From a virus: a stretch of 32,435 nucleotides of DNA. The stretch spans positions 1-32,435 of IMG/VR virus record IMGVR_UViG_3300027834_000023, one strand, 5' to 3'. Below the pieces are notes generated by a model. The model ran no database searches and was not told where the DNA came from. It saw nothing but the letters and a program-made list of their open reading frames with translations. A program made the translations under genes and the position numbers. Of this stretch, positions 28,284 to 32,435 are shown piece by piece (position 1 is the first letter of the stretch; each line of letters opens with the position of its first letter).

Positions 28284-28726
28284 TGACAACAATCGCCTAT
28301 AACCACGAAAGCAAGCAGATAGCATATGACAGCCGCTCAACTCGCGATATTACGATAATGTCAGATAGCGTTGACAAAAGAATAGAAAGAGATGGTGTAT
28401 CATTTTTTATGTCAGGCTGTGTTGCGGACTACGATTTACTGATAAGCATATATTTTGGTGGCAAGGAAGAGTTAGTTCCAGAGTGTAACGCCTACGCGGT
28501 ATCAGAAAGCGGATGCTTCAGAATTGGAGTTAGCGAAAGCGGAGAATTCTGGCAGCAGAAGTTAGAGCACAATGAAGCAATGGGAAGTGGTTGGCAATGG
28601 GCAATAGCAGCGATGGACTTAGGCAAAACAGCAAGCGAAGCAGTTGAATACTCAAAAACAAGAGACTCCTGCACAGGTGGGAAGGTAAACGTTTTTGATA
28701 TACCACCATTCATAGGTAACAACTAA
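28283..28726 (+). CDS. HslV/proteasome-beta-like Ntn hydrolase homologue
   Basis: A 147-residue protein. It opens M-TTIAYNHESKQIAYDSRST; after loss of Met, Thr2 would be the N-terminal nucleophile as in HslV (TTIV...). The following strand, the basic residue near position 33 (SDSVDKR) and the late GSGWQWAIAAMDLGKTASEA-V-E-Y and GGKVNVFDI segments match the HslV pattern of G-S-G ... A-x-x-A ... T-A-x-E-x-V-E. HslV is a protease core that needs the HslU ATPase; no ATPase gene is nearby. It might act alone, use host HslU, or be a non-proteolytic relative. Overlaps the preceding stop (TAATG). Confidence 0.75.
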   Translation: MTTIAYNHESKQIAYDSRSTRDITIMSDSVDKRIERDGVSFFMSGCVADYDLLISIYFGGKEELVPECNAYAVSESGCFRIGVSESGEFWQQKLEHNEAMGSGWQWAIAAMDLGKTASEAVEYSKTRDSCTGGKVNVFDIPPFIGNN

Positions 28727-28848
28727 TGCAACAATGGTACATAGACAAAATGAAGCAAGCAGCGACATTTAAAGAAGCTAGCAATTACGCGCAAATGGCT
28801 GGGTTAACAATTCAAGACTTGATGCGTATTAGATATTTAGAGGAGTGA
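28726..28848 (+). CDS. Unknown 40-residue protein
   Basis: MQQWYIDKMKQAATFKEASN ... AQMAGLTIQDLMRIRYLEE. It overlaps the previous stop as TAATG, which makes it likely to be translated. The AGLTIQDLMR part could be half of a helix-turn-helix, but the protein is too short to call. Function unknown. Confidence 0.55.
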   Translation: MQQWYIDKMKQAATFKEASNYAQMAGLTIQDLMRIRYLEE

Positions 28849-28851
28849 GTG

Positions 28852-28908
28852 ATGATTGAATTTATTTCGTCTATTTACGCTTTATTTCTTTACAACGAAA
28901 TAGAATAG
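28852..28908 (+). CDS. Possible 18-residue peptide
   Basis: ATG 28852 has GAGGAG about 8 bases upstream and the frame gives MIEFISSIYALFLYNEIE before TAG. The ribosome binding site is good, the peptide is partly hydrophobic, and its end overlaps a promoter (28889-28917). It may be a real micro-peptide or a chance frame. Confidence 0.3.
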   Translation: MIEFISSIYALFLYNEIE

Positions 28909-28917
28909 TTATATTAT
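28889..28917 (+). promoter_or_regulatory. Sigma70-type promoter (TTTACA-17-TATTAT)
   Basis: TTTACA (28889-28894) and TATTAT (28912-28917) with a 17-bp spacer, 37 bases before ATG 28954. It would drive the three small genes ending at the terminator 29443-29466, independent of the main early promoter. Confidence 0.65.
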
Positions 28918-28953
28918 TAATCCATCGAAGCAAAACACACCAAGGATTACAAA

Positions 28954-29154
28954 ATGAAAACACTTACTAACCGCATAAACGAAAAGTTCACTTTCCTAAC
29001 AATAGTTTTTGAATCAAGAGAGGAAGCTGAGAAGAATTGTGATGAGAATATGGGCGAATGTGTTTGCAGAGCAATAAAAGCTCTAGATGGTGAGAATGGT
29101 TTTGTAGTTAAAAGTGCAGACGGTTACAAAGAATTTATTAAGGTTGCAATATGA
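28954..29154 (+). CDS. Unknown 66-residue protein
   Basis: MKTLTNRINEKFTFLTIVFE, a small alpha/beta-type protein with cysteines near residues 29-39 (NCDENMGECVC). ATG 28954 follows AAGGAT. Its end overlaps the next start as ATGA. Not recognised. Confidence 0.6.
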   Translation: MKTLTNRINEKFTFLTIVFESREEAEKNCDENMGECVCRAIKALDGENGFVVKSADGYKEFIKVAI

Positions 29155-29348
29155 TAAAAAGGATTGAGGTGGCGCTCACGCAGAGCGTCAAACTTCCAAG
29201 ATTCAACATGAACAAGGGCGACAAATGGGAAGTTAGGCCGGACAGATTTGAACGTGAAGGTTTCAAGCTTGGCGGAGGGTTTATTAACAACGATCAATTT
29301 GAGGTAACCAATGAAATCAGAAAAAGAGACAAGAGGTCGCAAGGCTAA
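29151..29348 (+). CDS. Unknown 65-residue basic protein
   Basis: MIKRIEVALTQSVKLPRFNM, basic and beta-rich (GDKWEVRPDRFEREGFKLGG). It overlaps the upstream gene by ATGA and the downstream gene by 38 bases in another frame. The long downstream overlap carries the next gene's ribosome binding site. Not recognised. Confidence 0.55.
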   Translation: MIKRIEVALTQSVKLPRFNMNKGDKWEVRPDRFEREGFKLGGGFINNDQFEVTNEIRKRDKRSQG

Positions 29349-29454
29349 GCAGTACGAACGAACAAACTTACGTATACCTGTAGCACTTAGGGCTAAGTTT
29401 AAGCGGGAGATACTAGAGTTTGAGCTAAATCTAGAAGAAAACAAACCCTCCTAG
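29311..29454 (+). CDS. Small ribbon-helix-helix-like DNA-binding protein (47 residues)
   Basis: MKSEKETRGRKAKQYERTNL then RIPVALRAKFKREILEFELN: a basic arm, a strand (RTNLRIP) and helices, the usual pattern of phage ribbon-helix-helix proteins (R-x-N-x-R-I-P-x-x-L). ATG 29311 follows GAGGTAA. Its stop codon lies in the loop of the terminator hairpin. Likely a small repressor; its target is unknown. Confidence 0.65.
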   Translation: MKSEKETRGRKAKQYERTNLRIPVALRAKFKREILEFELNLEENKPS

Positions 29455-29466
29455 CGAGGGTTTTTT
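29443..29466 (+). terminator. Terminator overlapping the stop of the 29311 gene
   Basis: AAACCCTC (29443-29450), loop CTAGC containing the TAG stop, GAGGGTTT (29456-29463) and TTT following. Strong rho-independent form on the + strand. Confidence 0.9.
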
Positions 29467-29489
29467 ATTGCTTATTTTCTAATAGGTGG

Positions 29490-29535
29490 TTGACTGTTGA
29501 TGTACCTTAGTTGTACAATAGATGTATCTTATAAT
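29490..29535 (+). promoter_or_regulatory. Promoter with three 11-bp-spaced TGTAY operator repeats
   Basis: TTGACT (29490-29495), 18 bp and TACAAT (29514-29519); a second -10, TATAAT (29530-29535), follows. TGTAC (29501), TGTAC (29512) and TGTAT (29523) are direct repeats exactly 11 bp apart, one DNA turn, overlapping the promoter. The next gene encodes a ribbon-helix-helix protein, so autoregulation is likely. Confidence 0.7.
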
Positions 29536-29549
29536 GTGAGGGTTTAAAA

Positions 29550-29744
29550 ATGGCGCGTATTGGAGTTGAGTTCGGTGATAAGCAAGTATTTCAAATAGAC
29601 GATTTAGCTAAGTCTTCAGGCTTTGGTAAGTCGCGTATAGCTCGTGCAGCAATGCAGATTGGGCTAGCAGCTATCAGAGACGCTGAAACAGATACTAGAC
29701 GTGATGAGGTTATTGCGATTAATGATCTAAAGGCTATCAATTAA
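29550..29744 (+). CDS. Ribbon-helix-helix (CopG/Arc-like) regulator
   Basis: A 64-residue protein: strand (QVFQIDDL), helix (AKSSGFGKSRIARAAM), helix (QIGLAAIRDAE), then an acidic tail. The LAKSSGFGKSRIARAAMQIG stretch is a typical helix-turn-helix of ribbon-helix-helix regulators, which bind DNA as dimers on short direct or inverted repeats. GAGGG precedes ATG 29550. It stands alone between a terminator and the replication genes, with its own promoter carrying three in-phase repeats. Target genes are probably its own and the replication genes downstream. Confidence 0.78.
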   Translation: MARIGVEFGDKQVFQIDDLAKSSGFGKSRIARAAMQIGLAAIRDAETDTRRDEVIAINDLKAIN

Positions 29745-29793
29745 AAAACCCGCTGGCGGGCGGGCAATTTGTTTATTACTAACGGGGTTAATT

Positions 29794-30435
29794 ATGTCAC
29801 AAGGTTGGATATGTGTACATAGAAAGCTATTGGATTGGGAGTGGTTTGATGATCACAACACATTCAGGCTGTTTATGTATTTCATGTTAAAAGCTAATCA
29901 CCAAGATAAGAAATGGAAAGGCATTCTTATTAAGCGTGGGCAGCATTTAACATCACTAGACAAGATAGTCGCTGGAAGTGGTTTATCAAAAAGCCAAATT
30001 CGAACCGCTATAAACAAGCTAAAATCGACACGCGAGATAGCACACGAAACTAACGCGCAACACACTGTTATTACTATCATTAATTACAATCTGTACCAAG
30101 CGAGTGACACACAGGTTAGCACGCCAGTGACACACCAATCGCACACGAATGACATACCAGTGACACCTAACAACAATGTAAACAATGAAAACAAAGAAGA
30201 AGTCCCTAAACAAAAAAAGAAGTCTGCAAAGAAAAGGGCTACTGCATTTCCTGATGATTTTACAATAACTCAGGAAATGGTTGATTGGTTTAAGAAGCAG
30301 GATTTTAATATAGATCTTGGAGTGGCGACAGACTCTTGGGTTGATGGGATGATATCTAAAGGCCTTACTTATGTTGACTGGACAGCAGCATGGAGAAACG
30401 GAATGAAGAATGCAGACAAGTGGAGCAAAACATGA
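29794..30435 (+). CDS. Phage replication protein (winged-helix, DnaD/O-like)
   Basis: A 213-residue protein. The N-terminus MSQGWICVHRKLLDWEWFDD and the following LFMYFMLKANHQ / IKRGQHLTSLDKIVAGSGLS segments are typical of phage replication initiators with a winged helix (about 1-105, helix-turn-helix SLDKIVAGSGLSKSQIRTAI). A threonine/asparagine and lysine-rich linker (about 108-150) leads to a small C-terminal helical domain ending WRNGMKNADKW, as seen in helicase-loading domains. Overlaps the helicase gene by ATGA. A GGGG run serves as ribosome binding site. Confidence 0.78.
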   Translation: MSQGWICVHRKLLDWEWFDDHNTFRLFMYFMLKANHQDKKWKGILIKRGQHLTSLDKIVAGSGLSKSQIRTAINKLKSTREIAHETNAQHTVITIINYNLYQASDTQVSTPVTHQSHTNDIPVTPNNNVNNENKEEVPKQKKKSAKKRATAFPDDFTITQEMVDWFKKQDFNIDLGVATDSWVDGMISKGLTYVDWTAAWRNGMKNADKWSKT

Positions 30436-31835
30436 TTTACAACGAACAGCTAGAACAAAATATATTAGGTGCAATATTCTGCCTTAACGGTTTTGGTGAA
30501 ACGGTATCGGATGTTTTAGATGAAGTTAAGGTTGAGGACTTTTACTCTCAGTCTCACAAGGCTATTTACTCAGCAATGCTTGATTGCAACTCAAAAGGAA
30601 TTAGCCCAGATGTAAACACTATTGGAGGGCATAGGTTTTGTGAAGATCAGTTTATGTACATTATGGAGATGTGGAAAGGAACGTCTAGCGGAATAAACCT
30701 AAGAAAGCATTCAGAGTCACTGCGCAAGATTTCAGAGCTTAGGCGAACGCAAGATCGCGTTAACTCTATTAACGAGATTATTAGCTCCAATGGTGACTTA
30801 GATGAAAAGCTAAACGAGATTGAGCAAATATTTTCTGCCGACATTGGGTTTTCATCAAATGAGATTGGAGCCAAGCACATTTCTGAGTGCGCAAGTAACT
30901 ATCTTGATTACCTAGATAAGCGTTGGAACAATCCAGATGATGTTATTTTCACGACAGGGATACCAGAGCTAGATGGAATTTTTGGAGGTGGACTAGAGGT
31001 TGGTCTTCACGCGGTAGCAGCTAGACCAAAGATGGGGAAGACAGAGTTAATGGGTAAAATGATCAACCACTTTGCCGTTGATAGAAACCTTCCTGTATAC
31101 GTAGGATCGCTTGAAATGCCAGACGACCAAGTTATGCATAGACTTACTAGCTCATTATCTCAAGTTGGCAAAGATGAGATAAAAAACAACTTCACCAGCA
31201 CTGAAGGTCATTATGATGCCGTTGCGTTTAGCGTGTTTAAAAAAGGGCTTTCAGACCTTGCAAACACCAATACTTATATCGACACAAGACACACTAACAC
31301 GGTAAAAAAAATCCGCAGAGAATGCGTAAAGATACAAAAAAAGCATGGAAGGGTTGGCGGTATATTTGTCGATTACCTTGGGCTGCTAGAAAGCGACGGT
31401 AAGCACGATAGGCACGATCTGGCTATTGCTCACATGACAAGAAGTTTAAAAGGTATGTCAAAAGAGTTTGAATGCCCCGTTGTAATGCTTTTACAGCTAA
31501 ACCGAGGCTTAGAGTCGAGGGATGATAAAAGGCCAATACCAAAAGACTCGAGAGATTCAGGATCTATTGAGCAGGACGTTGATAGCTGGACTGCAATTTA
31601 CAGAGATTCCGTATACAAGCCAGAGTCGCCTTGGAAGATGATTACAGAAATAATAGTAAGGCTAAACCGACACGGTGAAACTGGAACCTGCTACCAGGTA
31701 TTAACATCAAAAGGCTTTGTAAATGCTGATGAGCATACAGTTGCAAAGCTAATTCACGATGAAGAAGTAGCAAGGCAAAATAAAGAAGATAGTAACGGAG
31801 ACGGGTATGTCGGAAGAAGCTACTCGAGCAAATAA
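30432..31835 (+). CDS. DnaB-type replicative helicase
   Basis: A 467-residue protein. The N-terminal helical domain starts MIYNEQLEQNILGAIF, and the RecA-like core has Walker A ARPKMGKTEL (about 196-205), VGSLEM-type H2 region (YVGSLEMPDDQV), Walker B GIFVDYLGLL (about 309-318), a QLNRGLESRDDKRP loop and the SGSIEQDVD segment typical of DnaB. It would unwind DNA at the phage fork. The start is ATG 30432, overlapping the replication protein's stop (ATGA); an upstream ATG at 30390 lies inside that gene and is less likely. Confidence 0.93.
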   Translation: MIYNEQLEQNILGAIFCLNGFGETVSDVLDEVKVEDFYSQSHKAIYSAMLDCNSKGISPDVNTIGGHRFCEDQFMYIMEMWKGTSSGINLRKHSESLRKISELRRTQDRVNSINEIISSNGDLDEKLNEIEQIFSADIGFSSNEIGAKHISECASNYLDYLDKRWNNPDDVIFTTGIPELDGIFGGGLEVGLHAVAARPKMGKTELMGKMINHFAVDRNLPVYVGSLEMPDDQVMHRLTSSLSQVGKDEIKNNFTSTEGHYDAVAFSVFKKGLSDLANTNTYIDTRHTNTVKKIRRECVKIQKKHGRVGGIFVDYLGLLESDGKHDRHDLAIAHMTRSLKGMSKEFECPVVMLLQLNRGLESRDDKRPIPKDSRDSGSIEQDVDSWTAIYRDSVYKPESPWKMITEIIVRLNRHGETGTCYQVLTSKGFVNADEHTVAKLIHDEEVARQNKEDSNGDGYVGRSYSSK

Positions 31836-31887
31836 ACCTAAAACCAAATTAGAGCAGCGTATTGACGCGTTAAGGAATAAGAAATGA
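31807..31887 (+). CDS. 26-residue peptide between helicase and next gene
   Basis: MSEEATRANKPKTKLEQRID then ALRNKK. It begins inside the helicase gene's end with GGAG about 8 bases upstream and ends in an ATGA overlap with the next gene. These overlaps on both sides support translation. Its end (LEQRIDALRN) resembles the start of the last gene in the window (IQERLHRLANAG), so it might be a short relative. Confidence 0.5.
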   Translation: MSEEATRANKPKTKLEQRIDALRNKK

Positions 31888-32261
31888 TTATCAATGTAGG
31901 CGATGAATTCGAGATGGTATACCCATTTAAGATTATTGAAAACATTGTAGGCAATCGCTACGAGCCAGAAATAATGGAAAATTGGTACGCTGGATGTAAA
32001 GTAACAGAGGAGGAGGACGGTTCTGGTTATGGATATGAAAGGCACTTCACCGCCAACGGTGAGGGCAAGGTTATCTATAAGGTTTTGGCTATTGTTGAAA
32101 TGCCTCAAAAATACATTGATAGAGTTGTATTTCTAAGAAGTCTTATAGATCCAGATGGTAGCAAGTATAGCAAAGGCGAAGTTAGAACTTTAACGAAAAC
32201 CTTATTCGATAGGGACGTAAAGTCAATAACCCCATTTAAACCAGATTACGAGGTTGAATGA
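31884..32261 (+). CDS. Unknown 125-residue protein
   Basis: MIINVGDEFEMVYPFKIIEN, an acidic protein with a beta-type first half (GYERHFTANGEGKVIYKVLAIVEM) and a basic second half (FLRSLIDPDGSKYSKGEVRTLT). AAGGAAT precedes ATG 31884. Both ends overlap the neighbours (ATGA before, TGATG after). It is not recognised; position after the helicase suggests a replication-linked role. Confidence 0.65.
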   Translation: MIINVGDEFEMVYPFKIIENIVGNRYEPEIMENWYAGCKVTEEEDGSGYGYERHFTANGEGKVIYKVLAIVEMPQKYIDRVVFLRSLIDPDGSKYSKGEVRTLTKTLFDRDVKSITPFKPDYEVE

Positions 32262-32435
32262 TGGCTGAAACAATACAAGAGCGGCTACACCGACTTGCTA
32301 ACGCTGGGCGTAAAGCTCCAGAGAAGCCCAAGAGTGAGTTTGAAATGCCAGTTGATACCATTGAGCCACCGAAAGGTAAAGGCTACTTAGATAAGCTGCT
32401 AGACGCTGTAGACGTTAAAGCTATAGGGAGGGTTA
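32261..32435 (+). CDS. Unknown protein, N-terminal 58 residues (cut by window edge)
   Basis: MAETIQERLHRLANAGRKAP followed by EKPKSEFEMPVDTIEPPKGK and a helical start (GYLDKLLDAV). The frame remains open at the right edge. ATG overlaps the upstream stop (TGATG). The part seen is a flexible, charged leader; a primase, polymerase or other replication protein would fit the place, but nothing in it shows which. Confidence 0.65.
   Translation, partial: MAETIQERLHRLANAGRKAPEKPKSEFEMPVDTIEPPKGKGYLDKLLDAVDVKAIGRV

Noticed and set aside
26726-29796. A 15-base exact repeat ACGGGGTTAATTATG at 26726 and before the replication protein start (29782)
   Set aside because: In the second place it is simply the ribosome binding site and start codon; one such match is expected by chance in 32 kb.
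30019-30474. A 151-codon - strand frame opposite the replication protein
   Set aside because: Cysteine/valine-rich antisense of the Thr/Asn/Lys-rich linker; no start signal.
31749-32108. A 119-codon - strand frame opposite the last genes
   Set aside because: It opposes a clear chain of overlapping + strand genes and has no ribosome binding site.
1-32435. CRISPR array, insertion sequence, transposase, retron or named defence system
   Set aside because: No regularly spaced repeats, terminal inverted repeats, transposase motifs or reverse transcriptase motifs were seen.

Overview
The window is part of a tailed double-stranded DNA phage genome (free phage or prophage; no integrase, lysogeny repressor gene or host gene is visible). 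Terminase, portal, MuF-like minor head protein, scaffold, HK97-type capsid, neck proteins, tail tube, a frameshifted tail chaperone pair, tape measure and tail tip occur in the usual order, so this is a siphovirus. Rz/Rz1 spanins show a Gram-negative host. The short phage-type peptide deformylase recalls the Vibrio phages Vp16T/C, so a marine gammaproteobacterial host such as Vibrio is a reasonable guess, but only that.

Layout. (a) 1-650, + strand: end of the lysis cassette (possible holin end, Rz, embedded Rz1), closed by bidirectional hairpin terminators at 654-768. (b) 768-19721, - strand: structural genes from small terminase (right) to a tail fibre with an SGNH hydrolase domain (left). 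Two + strand accessory cassettes interrupt them: three unknown genes at 11067-12018 and a peptide deformylase at 14728-15150. (c) 19849-24332, - strand: many very small genes, several of them membrane or coiled-coil proteins, with a 527-base gene-free stretch (22711-23237) that holds a promoter, a candidate structured RNA and an AT-rich palindrome. (d) 24398-26703, - strand: recombination genes (SSB-like protein, coiled-coil protein, annealing protein, ribbon-helix-helix-like protein). (e) 26785 to the end, + strand: Ref-like nuclease, RusA-like resolvase, nucleotide hydrolase, HslV-like protein, replication protein and DnaB-type helicase. Regions d and e start from two face-to-face promoters that share one 41-bp segment (26722-26762).

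The most interesting signal is a 15-bp dyad, ACTGGTCGGAGCAGT, found five times and only between genes (11000, 14663, 20680, 23446, 24127). Each copy lies in the same orientation as the gene it precedes, 18 bp upstream of a -10-like hexamer and about 50-60 bp upstream of a start codon, in place of a -35 box. This looks like a phage regulon of activator- or repressor-controlled promoters serving the accessory cassettes and small genes. At the two copies inside the structural region, an extended -10 promoter for the scaffold/capsid or neck/tail genes faces the other way.

Other points of note: a canonical A_AAA_AAG frameshift site giving a G-GT-type tail chaperone fusion; a proteasome/HslV-like Ntn-hydrolase homologue among the replication genes; a tail-tip protein ending in a glycine-rich, adhesin-like domain; and many short genes (18-55 codons) linked by stop/start overlaps. 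All functional calls come from reading the sequence; no database search was run.
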